NCBI GenBank assembly: GCA_028767165.1
Contig: JARACJ010000002.1
Span: 310,001 to 374,000, forward strand
Reading direction: 5' to 3'
Length of the DNA: 64,000 nucleotides
Origin: Proteobacteria bacterium DTSAM18
Lineage (GTDB): Bacteria; Myxococcota_A; UBA796; GCA-2862545
The notes below the pieces were generated by a model that saw only the letters and a list, made by a program, of their open reading frames with translations, ran no database searches and was not told the DNA's origin. Both the position numbers and the translations under genes were made by a program. Below are positions 8,655 through 17,074 of the stretch, one piece after another (positions within the stretch are counted from its first letter, which is position 1; each line of letters begins with the position of its first letter).

Positions 8655-9530
8655 TCAGTCGACCAGGCGCTCGAGGTTGCCGAGACGCATGACGATGAGG
8701 GTGTACTCGCTGAAGGCGTAGATGACGGGGGCGGTGACCGTGACCCGCTCGCCGACGTCGACGGTGACGCCGCGGCGGTTCAGCTCCACATCCAGGCTGG
8801 CGGCCACGCAGGAGGAGGTGGCCTTCGCCGAGCAGTCGCTCTCCCAGGCGTCGGGGCGGATGTAGAAGGTGCCGAAGTTGTCCGGGGCGGCGACGACCTC
8901 GCCGGTGACGCGGCGGACGCGGCCGACGTCGGGGTCGCCGAGAGGGCCTGTGGCGGGCTCGAAGTACAGGGGCTCGCCGAGCCGCTCGACCGACAGCAGC
9001 TCGTGGCTGTACACCATGGGCAGGTCGAAGCTCACCCGGGTGCCGAGCACGCGGATGCGGATCCGGTCGCCGGTGTCGAAGTGGGCGAACTTGGCGTCGT
9101 TCAGGACGAACACGCCGCCGGTGGCGTCTTCGATGAAGAACGAGCCGTAGTACTTGTTGTCGTTGCGGGCACAGCCGCCGGCCTTGAAGTAGTAGCGGGG
9201 CCGCATGGTGACGATGCCCTCGATCACCCGTGGGAGCTCGTCGCTCTCGAAGTGCCGATCGCAGTCGTCGAAGGCCTCGGTGAATCGGGAGGCGGCGATG
9301 TTGGTGCCGAAATTGCGGTCGTCGGGGAACGAGAAGGCCTCGTCGAGGAGGGCACCGATGCCGTCGGCCGGGTCGACCGGTACGTCGTAGGCCTCCCGGG
9401 TGAACGAGATGGACTCGTCGATGTCGGTCGTGGAGCCCTGGTCGTACCAGTCGGAGGGATCCTCGGGAGGGAGGGTCTCGGCGCATCCGAACAGGGTCGT
9501 CAGCACCAGCGATCGAAGGCCATGGCCCAT
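8655..9530 (-). CDS. OB-fold-like (DUF5689-type) lipoprotein
   Basis: A 291-residue protein whose start at 9530 gives a short signal ending in the lipobox LFGC; upstream in-frame starts would lack a signal. Two repeated segments, around residues 110-190 and 195-285, each show the pattern of secreted OB-fold domains: a strand GIVTMRPRYYFKAGG, then SFFIEDATGGVFV, then a GDRIRIRV strand, and again VTGEVVAAPDNFGTFYIRP with GERVTVTA. This resembles DUF5689 and nuclease-associated OB folds seen beside extracellular endonucleases; the assignment is from pattern, not a search. As first gene of the operon it would be transcribed from the divergent region 9531-9769. A nucleic-acid-binding role fits the PLD and lamin-tail neighbours but is inferred. 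Confidence 0.65.
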   Translation of the reverse strand: MGHGLRSLVLTTLFGCAETLPPEDPSDWYDQGSTTDIDESISFTREAYDVPVDPADGIGALLDEAFSFPDDRNFGTNIAASRFTEAFDDCDRHFESDELPRVIEGIVTMRPRYYFKAGGCARNDNKYYGSFFIEDATGGVFVLNDAKFAHFDTGDRIRIRVLGTRVSFDLPMVYSHELLSVERLGEPLYFEPATGPLGDPDVGRVRRVTGEVVAAPDNFGTFYIRPDAWESDCSAKATSSCVAASLDVELNRRGVTVDVGERVTVTAPVIYAFSEYTLIVMRLGNLERLVD

Positions 9531-9631
9531 GGTGGCTCCGCGGGGGTTCTGTGGCGCGGGGAGAGCGGGGATCCAGACTCCTCCCGGCCGACATCCAGTA
9601 CGCGGCGCCTTGTACAACAACCCCGGTGTCG

Positions 9632-9651
9632 TGCCAAGAACATCCTTGGCA
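9632..9651. promoter_or_regulatory. Inverted repeat between divergent genes
   Basis: TGCCAAG at 9632-9638 and CTTGGCA at 9645-9651 form a perfect 7-bp inverted repeat with a 6-base spacer, in the region separating the exported-protein operon (start 9530) from the pseudokinase-phosphatase gene (start 9770). A nested pair GTGCCA/TGGCAC at 9631-9658 overlaps it. The spacing suits a dimeric repressor site; no regulator is identified. Confidence 0.35.
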
Positions 9652-9724
9652 ATGGCACTATGTCATCGTGCCGTTTTCTCACGCGTCACACGTTCGGTAC
9701 GTGGTGTGGCAGCCCGTCGTTGCC

Positions 9725-9740
9725 CGGAGGGCACCCTCCG
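9725..9740. promoter_or_regulatory. Palindrome in the leader of the pseudokinase-PP2C gene
   Basis: CGGAGGG at 9725-9731 and CCCTCCG at 9734-9740 are perfect complements separated by two bases, 29 bases before the start codon at 9770. It could be an operator or a leader hairpin affecting translation. Position and symmetry are seen; function is not known. Confidence 0.35.
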
Positions 9741-9769
9741 TAGTAGCGTGCGGTTCCTGGGAGACCTGC

Positions 9770-11260
9770 ATGAGCGAGAACAGACCGGCCCACTTTGCGC
9801 CCGGCACGCCGCTGGGCCGCTACTTCACCGTAGAGGGGCTGGTGCGCATCGCCGAGGGCCGGATGTTCTATCTGGTCAACGACGACCGGCCGGATCAACC
9901 CAACCGGCGGTGCTGGGAGTGCGGCTCCGAGGACACGCCGCGCTCGTCGCACATCTGCATCCGCTGCGGCCGTCCCATGGAGGGCAAGCGGTTCCTCGTG
10001 GCCGCGCGCTGGGGTGGCGACTTCGCGGCCTACGAGGCCTTCCTCGACCTCGGCCTCGAGCACAAGGGGCTGGCGATGCCGCTCCAGAGCCTGCGGGTCG
10101 AGAACCAGCTGCTCACGGTGCTTCCCTACCAGGGCGAGGGCCTGATGAGCGTCGAGGCCGCGCCGCTGTCCAACCAGCGCATCCTGCACCTGGCCCAGCG
10201 GCTCATCGGCACCCTGGCGTACCTCGCCCACAAGGGCGTCATGATCAAGCCGATCCGGCGGCACAACCTCATCATCTCCCCCAAGGGCGACGTGCGGCTG
10301 TTCGATCTCGACATCCAGGCGGTCCTGGACGAGCCGGTCAAGCCGCTGCTGATGGCGCCGGTGCTCGAGAGCCTCGCCCAGCTGCTGTACGCCTACGTGC
10401 ACGTGCGCTCGAGCGAGCTGTCGGAGTTCCTGCACGTGGCGGCCGATGGCGACTACCCCACGGCCCGCGACTTCGGCCGGGCCATCGAGGCCCGCATCGA
10501 TGCCTTCGCCAGCCAGGTCCACCCGCCGGTGTGTGCCGGCATCTCCGACGTGGGCCTGGTCCGTCAGCTCAACGAGGACTCCTGGCGCTGGAGCACGCTG
10601 CCCCAGGGCGTCGAGCTGTACGCCGTAGCCGACGGCATGGGCGGTCACGAGGGGGGTGAGGTGGCCAGCCGCATCGCCGTGGAGGCCATCGGGTCCATCG
10701 TCCGGCGGGAGCTGTCGGTGTGGGAAGGCCGTGGCGCCCAGATGGACGATCTGCTCGAGCTGGCGTTCCGCCAGGCCAACAACGAGGTCCACGACGAGGC
10801 CAGCCGCCGTGGCACCGACATGGGCACCACCATGGTCGCCATGATGCGTCTGCCCGGCCAGAAGGCCATCGTGGCCAACGTCGGCGACTCCCGCGCCTAC
10901 CTGTACCGCGACGGCCAGCTCTCCCAGATCACGCGCGATCACAGCCGCGTGCAGGAGTGGGTGGATGTGGGCAAGCTCACCCGCGAGGAAGCCCGGGTGC
11001 ACCCCCAGTCCAACATCCTGATCCGCACCGTGGGCACCTCCCGCGACGTGCAGGTGGATCTGTTCCAGGTCGATCTGAGGTCCGGCGACCGCGTGCTCCT
11101 GTGCACCGACGGGCTGTGGGGGGAGATCTCCGACGACGCCATCCGGGGCATCATGGAGACCTACCGCGACGGGCGTGTGGCCTGCCGCGAGCTCATCCGG
11201 GCGGCCCATCAGGGCGGTGGGCGCGACAACGCCACGATGATCATCGTCGCCACGCCCTGA
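9770..11260 (+). CDS. Zinc-ribbon/pseudokinase-PP2C phosphatase fusion
   Basis: A 496-residue protein. Residues 48-66 contain CWEC...CIRC (Cys48, 51, 63, 66), a likely zinc ribbon inserted early in a protein-kinase-like fold. The kinase signatures are ruined: in place of HRD-x-KPxN there is GVMIKPIRRHN (about 156-166) and in place of DFG there is DLD (179-181), so this half is a pseudokinase. From about residue 254 a PP2C-type Ser/Thr phosphatase domain follows, with metal-binding motifs QLNEDS, ADGMGGHEGGEVAS, GTTMVA, VGDSRAYLYR, LCTDGLW and GGRDNAT all intact. It would dephosphorylate Ser/Thr-phosphorylated proteins in the cytoplasm with the pseudokinase as sensor or docking unit (inference). 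The start at 9770 is preferred over upstream frames; GGGAG precedes it. A convergent terminator follows. Confidence 0.88.
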   Translation: MSENRPAHFAPGTPLGRYFTVEGLVRIAEGRMFYLVNDDRPDQPNRRCWECGSEDTPRSSHICIRCGRPMEGKRFLVAARWGGDFAAYEAFLDLGLEHKGLAMPLQSLRVENQLLTVLPYQGEGLMSVEAAPLSNQRILHLAQRLIGTLAYLAHKGVMIKPIRRHNLIISPKGDVRLFDLDIQAVLDEPVKPLLMAPVLESLAQLLYAYVHVRSSELSEFLHVAADGDYPTARDFGRAIEARIDAFASQVHPPVCAGISDVGLVRQLNEDSWRWSTLPQGVELYAVADGMGGHEGGEVASRIAVEAIGSIVRRELSVWEGRGAQMDDLLELAFRQANNEVHDEASRRGTDMGTTMVAMMRLPGQKAIVANVGDSRAYLYRDGQLSQITRDHSRVQEWVDVGKLTREEARVHPQSNILIRTVGTSRDVQVDLFQVDLRSGDRVLLCTDGLWGEISDDAIRGIMETYRDGRVACRELIRAAHQGGGRDNATMIIVATP

Positions 11261-11365
11261 GCCGGCGCTCGCACGCCCTCCGGGTACTCGCGGCACCGCT
11301 CCAGGTACCCCCTCTTAAAGGAGAGGAGGCCGGGCCCCCATGGCGCGTGGTCCAGGACGACGAAC

Positions 11366-11394
11366 GGCGCCCCACGAACAGGTCGTGGGACGCC
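11366..11394. terminator. Bidirectional hairpin between convergent genes
   Basis: CCCACGA (11371-11377) and TCGTGGG (11383-11389) pair around a 5-base loop, and GGCG (11366-11369) pairs with CGCC (11391-11394) beyond one mismatch. It lies between the stops of the phosphatase gene (plus) and the sulfatase-like gene (minus). There is no T-tract, so its efficiency as an intrinsic terminator is uncertain. Confidence 0.55.
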
Positions 11395-11417
11395 GCCGGG
11401 GCCCGTACGGGGACGGG

Positions 11418-13910
11418 CTACTCGTCGTCGCTCATGTAGCCCATGGCCTTGAGCGCCTCGAGGGTCTCCTCGTCGAACGCGGAGACGGCCTCGCCCTCTG
11501 CGGAGGGGATGGGACCGATGGTGAAGCCCACCTCGACGCCACGACCGGCGGCCTCACCGCGACCGAGGACGATCTTGCGGCGACCCGGACCGGGCTCCAT
11601 GGCCTTGGGGGTCATGTCGATGGGGGCCTTCTCGCTGCCGACCTGCACCTCGCCGTGGATCTGGGGCGTGGTGGAGGGCAGATCCGCGGCCGGGATCACC
11701 CAGATGTCGCGGCGGGCACGGAAGCCGGTGGGCCAGGTGGCGACGACGGTGTCGCTGCCGGGCTCCCACTGCAGGCTCGCCATGGACGCCTCGGTGGGAT
11801 CCTCGCCGACCCAGGCCGCCTTGATGCCGCCGGGCACGGTGAAGGTGACCACCATCTCCTCATCGGGGGAGGTGCGGGTGGCGCGGTTGGACAGGCGGTA
11901 GCCGCGGGCGACCTCACGGCCGAGGGCCTCGCCCATCTGCTCCCGCATGACGGGGAGGGCATCGGCCTGCTTGCCGGCGATGTTGCGCTTCTCCCCGACA
12001 TCCTTCGCCAGATCGAACAGATCCTCGCGGCCCTCGGTGGTGGCGTACTTCATGTCGTTGGCGAGCACGCCCCACCGCTCGGCGCCGTACAGCGGACGTC
12101 CGAAGGCCTGCGGACGGTCGGCGAACATGGACTTCGCCTCGGCGTCGCCCTTGGCGAGCTCGACCAGGCTCGTGCCCTGGGTACCCTCGGAGGGGAGCCC
12201 CACCATGTCGAGCACGGTGGGCACCACGTCGAGGAGCGAGACGGGCTCGGCGACCCGACCGGCCTCCATGCCCGGCCCCTTGATGACCAGGGGCACCCGC
12301 AGGACCTCGTCGTACAGGGTGTGGCCGTGCTCGAACCCGCCGTGCTCCCAGAACTCCTCGCCGTGATCGGAGAAGTAGACGACGATGTCGTCGTCGTCGA
12401 GCGTGGAGAACAGCCGCTGGAGCTGGTCGTCGATGTAGCGGATGTTGTTGTCGTAGCGGTCGCGGATGTACTGCTTGCCCTGCTCGTCGAGGCGACCCCG
12501 CACCACGTCGCCGCGGTGGAAGACGTCGTTGCGGAGCGTGGCGGGACGCTCGCCGGCCCACATGTCGCGGTAGGCGTCGGGCTCCTTGTAGGGGAGATGG
12601 GCGTCCATGAGGTGCAGCAGGAGGAAGGAGTCCTCGTGGGCGTGGTCGTCGAGCCACTCGATGGCGAGATCCAGCTGATCCTCTGCGTGGGGCAGCAGAT
12701 CCGCGTGGTGCCAGTCCCAGTCCCGGTGGATCCCGAAGTTGGCACCCAGGTACATGTTGCCTGCCAGCATGGCGGTGGCGTAGCCGGCCTCACGCATGCG
12801 TCCCTGGATGGTGGGAGACGTGAAGTAGTACTCCGGATCCATGCCCGTGAGCACGGAGCGGGTGCTCGGGAGGGTCCAAGGCGCCACGTTGCGCGCGTTC
12901 TCGAACACCGCGCCGCCCTGTGCCAGGGCATCGAGGGCGGGAGAGGTGGGACGCTCGTAGCCGTAGGTGCCCAGGTGGTCGGGCCGCAGGGTGTCGACGA
13001 AGATCATGACCACCTTGCGGGGATCCGATCGGCGGGACGCCAGGCGGGGATTGGCCAGGAAGACGTAGTCGTATCGGTTGTGGGCACCGGGGAGCGACTG
13101 GATCTCCAGCTCGCCCTGCTGGCCGGCGAAGGCATCCATGTCGATGCGCTGGGCCTCCAGATCCGGCTTGTCTACCCTTACACGTGCGACCTCGGTGGCC
13201 TCGCCGCCGTCGGGGGTGAAGGTCACCACCACCTCTGCGCCGTCGGATCCGGCGCCTTGCAGGATCTCGGGCTCGATGAGCCCTGCATCGAGGCGCAGCT
13301 CGGCGGACGGCGGCACGGTGACGTGCCAGGCGGCGGTACCCGGCGCGGGCAGCAGCAGGCCGGTGTGGGCGGAGCGGCCGGACTGCACGGACGTGACCGC
13401 GAACTCCTCGGCCGACTTGCCGGACCACGCCTGGTTCAGCGACCGCTCGCGCTGCACGGCGCGGGGGTAGACCAGGAAGTAGTCGGTGGGCTCCGCGCCC
13501 TCGGGCAGGTTGCTGAGGGTCAGGGTGTTGGCGTCGTAGGTCCAGAACGGACCGGCGCCGCTCTTGAAGTACTTGTGGGGGATCTCGGTGCCGTCGGCGT
13601 GCACCACCTTCATGCCGGGGCTCGGCTTGAAGAAGTAGTGGTTGCGGCTTCGGATGGGGAGCCTGGTGCGGTGGTTGCCCTTCACGGACCGGAATCCGGT
13701 GAGGGGGATCCGCTCGGGAGGCTCCTCTCCTTCACGGACGTCGGCGGGCAGCTCGAGCGTGGTGAAGGGGACGGATCCAGCGAGAACCAGGGTGGTCGCC
13801 TGCTCACTGCTCGTGGTCTGCTCCGGTTGGCTGGAGCAGCCCACGGCCAGGGCGAGCAGCAGCGCGCTGACAGGAAGGCGTGAAGTGGGAAGGAATCTTG
13901 CCCGGAGCAT
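11418..13910 (-). CDS. Sulfatase-like (alkaline phosphatase superfamily) lipoprotein
   Basis: An 830-residue lipoprotein (signal ending LAVGC). The N-terminal third is a non-catalytic beta-rich region; from about residue 310 comes an alkaline-phosphatase-superfamily hydrolase: VVMIFVDTLRPDHLGTYGY (metal Asp), APWTLPSTRS (Thr346 at the nucleophile position), DAHLPY, and FSDHGEEFWEHGGFEHG near residue 540. Type I sulfatases need Cys or Ser in C/S-x-P-x-R for formylglycine; here Thr replaces it, so a phosphodiesterase or phosphotransferase activity is more likely than sulfate hydrolysis. A further beta-rich C-terminal region follows. The start at 13910 has a GAGGTG ribosome site. It probably acts at the periplasmic face or cell surface. 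Substrate unknown. Confidence 0.85.
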   Translation of the reverse strand: MLRARFLPTSRLPVSALLLALAVGCSSQPEQTTSSEQATTLVLAGSVPFTTLELPADVREGEEPPERIPLTGFRSVKGNHRTRLPIRSRNHYFFKPSPGMKVVHADGTEIPHKYFKSGAGPFWTYDANTLTLSNLPEGAEPTDYFLVYPRAVQRERSLNQAWSGKSAEEFAVTSVQSGRSAHTGLLLPAPGTAAWHVTVPPSAELRLDAGLIEPEILQGAGSDGAEVVVTFTPDGGEATEVARVRVDKPDLEAQRIDMDAFAGQQGELEIQSLPGAHNRYDYVFLANPRLASRRSDPRKVVMIFVDTLRPDHLGTYGYERPTSPALDALAQGGAVFENARNVAPWTLPSTRSVLTGMDPEYYFTSPTIQGRMREAGYATAMLAGNMYLGANFGIHRDWDWHHADLLPHAEDQLDLAIEWLDDHAHEDSFLLLHLMDAHLPYKEPDAYRDMWAGERPATLRNDVFHRGDVVRGRLDEQGKQYIRDRYDNNIRYIDDQLQRLFSTLDDDDIVVYFSDHGEEFWEHGGFEHGHTLYDEVLRVPLVIKGPGMEAGRVAEPVSLLDVVPTVLDMVGLPSEGTQGTSLVELAKGDAEAKSMFADRPQAFGRPLYGAERWGVLANDMKYATTEGREDLFDLAKDVGEKRNIAGKQADALPVMREQMGEALGREVARGYRLSNRATRTSPDEEMVVTFTVPGGIKAAWVGEDPTEASMASLQWEPGSDTVVATWPTGFRARRDIWVIPAADLPSTTPQIHGEVQVGSEKAPIDMTPKAMEPGPGRRKIVLGRGEAAGRGVEVGFTIGPIPSAEGEAVSAFDEETLEALKAMGYMSDDE

Positions 13911-14263
13911 GAGCACCTCGGTGGTTTGGTGCACTTGTTAGCACGGATGGCGGAGACCTGGGTCGGGCCTGATTCGGGTACGCATCAAGCGGTGGGGACC
14001 AGCGCCGAACCACAAAGGTTTTGCGTTCCTCACGTTGAAGAAACTCGGGAAAAACCGTTAGAGGTTGGCCCATGGGGCTACCAGCCCGTACCAGCGAATC
14101 CTGGGAACGCCCTTCGGGTGCCCACAATCTCGCATCGCAGGGGTAGTCGGTTGACTCCGCTTCCCCCCTGCTGTAACCCTACGCTGATTGAGTCGGCCAC
14201 GACGAAAATGGGCTTTCACCGCCCGAAAAGCCAGTTTATACGCCGATTTCAGGGAAGGCTAGC
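13911..14263. other. Divergent promoter region
   Basis: About 350 bases between the sulfatase-like gene and the TonB-dependent receptor gene, less GC-rich than its surroundings. TTGACT at 14151-14156 could be a -35 element for the receptor operon, but no convincing -10 follows at standard spacing (TGTAAC at 14172-14177 is the nearest). No protein or RNA gene is seen. Confidence 0.4.
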
Positions 14264-17074
14264 TTGCGGAAACTGATGATTGGAATGTCGATGCGGATGT
14301 GGTTGCGCACCCTGATGTTGCTCTTCGTGGCAACGGTGGGCGCAGCGCATACCGCTCTTGCGCAAACCACCGGCGCGCTGCAGGGTACGGCGTACGACGA
14401 GGACGGCCTGGAGATTCCGGGCGTCACGATTACGCTTTCCTCGCCCGCCTTGATCGGCGGCGCGCAGGAAGTCGTGACCAACGACCTCGGGTACTTCAAG
14501 TTCCTCGAGCTCATGCCCGGTGTCTACGAGATCACGGCGGTTCACCCCACCTTTGCCCCGGTCACCGTTACCGGGATCCAGGTGAACATCAACCGCACCA
14601 CCACGCAGAACATCGAGATGTTCTCTGGCGGCGGTGAGGAGATCACGGTCGTCTCCACCGTGGCCATCGACACCGAGTCTGCGGCCGTCGGTCAGGTCCT
14701 CACCAAGGAGTTCCTCGATCGCGTGCCCACCGGCCGGTCCTACCAGGACGCAGTCGGCCTGGCCACGGGCGTGCAGGGCGGCGGCAACCCGAACATCTCG
14801 GGCTCCGCCTCGAACGAGAACTCGTTCACCCTCGATGGCGCCACCATGACCGACCCGGTCACCGGCACCTTCTCGGCCAACTTCAACTACGATGCCATCC
14901 AGCAGATCGAGGTCGGCACCGCCGGCTACGATCCCGAGTTCGGTGGCACCATCGGTGGTCGCATCAACGTCGTCACCCGCACGGGCTCGAACAACCTCGA
15001 GTTCAGCGTGGCCGGCTACTACATGGACTCCCGCCTGTCCGGTCGCAAGGACACCCGCTGGGCCGCCGATGGCCTGCAGCTCGGTCGTTCCGACTTCGAC
15101 AGCTTCTTCAACATGGTGCAGGCCTCCGTCACCGCGGGCGGCCCCATCATCCGCGACAAGGTCTGGTTCTTCGGCGCCTACCAGTACAACCGCAGCTCCC
15201 AGGCGCTGCTCGGCTCCGCCCAGAACCGCATCTTCGACGGCCACCAGCCCCTGGCGAAGATCACCATCCAGCCTTCCGATGGTCACCGCGTCCACCTGTT
15301 CTACCAGGCAGACCCCACCACCATCTACAACACCCAGTTCCCCAGCGGAAACGGCACGGTGTTCGATGAGGCACAGGCTTCCCAGCTGCAGGCGAGCACC
15401 ATCGCCCAGGCACGTTGGCAGTGGTTCATCAACGAGTCGATCAACCTCGACACCCGCCTGCAGTACCAGGGCCAGCAGTTCCAGGTCGGTCAGGTTCCCT
15501 GTACCCACAACATGGATCAGGGCCGCAACCCCTGCTCGCCCTTCGAGCAGGAGAACACCTCCGACTACTACGCCGGTGGCCGCGTCGGCTCCGGTGGCGC
15601 TGCGAATGACGTCAACGCCATCAGCTTCAGCTTCGCCGACCGCACCCGCATCCAGGCGTCCACCAAGCTGACCCTCGACGGCATCATGGACAAGGCCGGC
15701 GGCCAGCACTCCATCAAGGTGGGTGTCAAGGTCGACCAGATCGGCTCCCGCTCGATGTTCGGCATCAACGGCAAGTCCTACCAGCTCGACATCAACCGCG
15801 CGCAGACCTCCGCCGGTTCGGTCTTCAACTACTTCGCCTACGAGTTCAGCAACCCCGTCGACGTCTCCAGCGTCGGTCTGATGTGGGCTGCGTACGCCGG
15901 CGACAAGTACAAGCCCGTCAACAACATCACCCTGGCCTACGGTCTGCGCTTCGAGCAGTCCATCTTCCGGGATGACACGGGCGAGGTCTCCACCTCCCTG
16001 TGGGGCGTGGCACCCGGTGCCTCCATCGTCTGGGATCCCTGGAACGACCAGAAGACCAAGTTCGTGGTCGGCTGGGATCGCTCCAACGACGCAGGCCGTC
16101 TGTCCTTCGTCAACTACACCCAGAACGCGGCACTCGGTCAGAAGACCTACAGCGGTTCCTACACCTACGACTACGGTCACCTGCCCGGTGCACCCAACCC
16201 CACGTACGGTGGCGGTGTGGTCCTCGACGGCAACAGCTACCAGTTCGGCCAGCCCACCGAGAACCGCGACTCCGCATGGTCCAACCTGCGGATGCCCTAC
16301 GCGGACTCCCTCTACCTCACGGCCGAGCGCCAGGTCATCCCCGACCTCGTCGCCGGTGTGAACGCGCTCGCCAAGCTGTCCCGCTACATCTACGAGCCCG
16401 ATGAGGTCAACTACATCTACAACTCGGATGGCTCGAGCGTCATCGGCTCCCGCCAGGGTACCAGCCAGTTCGGCTACAGCCGCCTGCGCACCCCCGAGCT
16501 CGCACGCCGCAACTACTACCGGATCGACACCTTCCTGCGGAAGGTGAACTCCCGCCGCTGGGGTGGCGAGGTCAGCTACTCCTACAGCTTCCAGAACGGC
16601 ACCAACAGCTTCGCCGAGGAAGGCATCTTCCTCAACGGCCCCCAGCTGCAGTACGCCTACGGCCAGCTGCCCAACACCTCCAACCACATGGTGAAGGGCT
16701 TCGGCTACTGGGATGTGCCGATCGATCCCAACACGCTGCGTCTCGGTGCCAGCCTGCAGTACTACTCCGGTCAGCCCCTCGACCGCCGGTACGCCAGCAA
16801 CACCGACTTCAACTTCTCCAACTATGGCTTGCGGATCAGGGATCGCGGAATCTACACCCGCACCAACCCCTACTGGGAGTTCGGTCTGAGCGCGACCCAG
16901 TTCGTCGACCTCCGCCGTGGTCGCCTGGCGATCCAGCTTCAGGTGTTCAACCTCACGAACAACCGGGCACCTTCCTTCCCGAACGCGTTCGACCTGAACC
17001 GGAACAACCGGAAGACGTTCCTGACCCGCCAACAGCCCCTCTCCATCCTCGCTGGAGTCCAATATGTCTACTGA
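14264..17074 (+). CDS. TonB-dependent receptor with carboxypeptidase-regulatory-like N-terminal domain
   Basis: A 936-residue outer-membrane receptor. A signal peptide ends at TALAQ (about residue 34), followed by a carboxypeptidase-regulatory-like beta-sandwich (GALQGTAYDEDG, then LGYFKFLELMPGVYEI), a plug domain (about 125-250: VPTGRSYQDAV, SFTLDGATMTDP, IQQIEVGTAGYDPEFGGTIGG) and a long barrel ending in aromatic YVY. Such OAR-type receptors take up large substrates (oligosaccharides, peptides, siderophores) using TonB energy; the substrate is unknown. The TTG at 14264 is chosen as start because AGGGAAGG lies 6 bases upstream, whereas ATG 14276 is too far from it. The stop overlaps the next gene by 11 bases, so the two downstream lipoproteins are probably its partners. 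Confidence 0.88.
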   Translation: MRKLMIGMSMRMWLRTLMLLFVATVGAAHTALAQTTGALQGTAYDEDGLEIPGVTITLSSPALIGGAQEVVTNDLGYFKFLELMPGVYEITAVHPTFAPVTVTGIQVNINRTTTQNIEMFSGGGEEITVVSTVAIDTESAAVGQVLTKEFLDRVPTGRSYQDAVGLATGVQGGGNPNISGSASNENSFTLDGATMTDPVTGTFSANFNYDAIQQIEVGTAGYDPEFGGTIGGRINVVTRTGSNNLEFSVAGYYMDSRLSGRKDTRWAADGLQLGRSDFDSFFNMVQASVTAGGPIIRDKVWFFGAYQYNRSSQALLGSAQNRIFDGHQPLAKITIQPSDGHRVHLFYQADPTTIYNTQFPSGNGTVFDEAQASQLQASTIAQARWQWFINESINLDTRLQYQGQQFQVGQVPCTHNMDQGRNPCSPFEQENTSDYYAGGRVGSGGAANDVNAISFSFADRTRIQASTKLTLDGIMDKAGGQHSIKVGVKVDQIGSRSMFGINGKSYQLDINRAQTSAGSVFNYFAYEFSNPVDVSSVGLMWAAYAGDKYKPVNNITLAYGLRFEQSIFRDDTGEVSTSLWGVAPGASIVWDPWNDQKTKFVVGWDRSNDAGRLSFVNYTQNAALGQKTYSGSYTYDYGHLPGAPNPTYGGGVVLDGNSYQFGQPTENRDSAWSNLRMPYADSLYLTAERQVIPDLVAGVNALAKLSRYIYEPDEVNYIYNSDGSSVIGSRQGTSQFGYSRLRTPELARRNYYRIDTFLRKVNSRRWGGEVSYSYSFQNGTNSFAEEGIFLNGPQLQYAYGQLPNTSNHMVKGFGYWDVPIDPNTLRLGASLQYYSGQPLDRRYASNTDFNFSNYGLRIRDRGIYTRTNPYWEFGLSATQFVDLRRGRLAIQLQVFNLTNNRAPSFPNAFDLNRNNRKTFLTRQQPLSILAGVQYVY

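Noticed and set aside
11340-13883. An 847-residue frame antisense to the sulfatase-like gene
   Set aside because: No domain signatures; the minus strand carries the hydrolase motifs and a signal peptide.
14151-14177. Promoter of the TonB-dependent receptor operon
   Set aside because: TTGACT is a fair -35 but the best -10 candidate is too weak and at suboptimal spacing, so it is noted only in the gap description.
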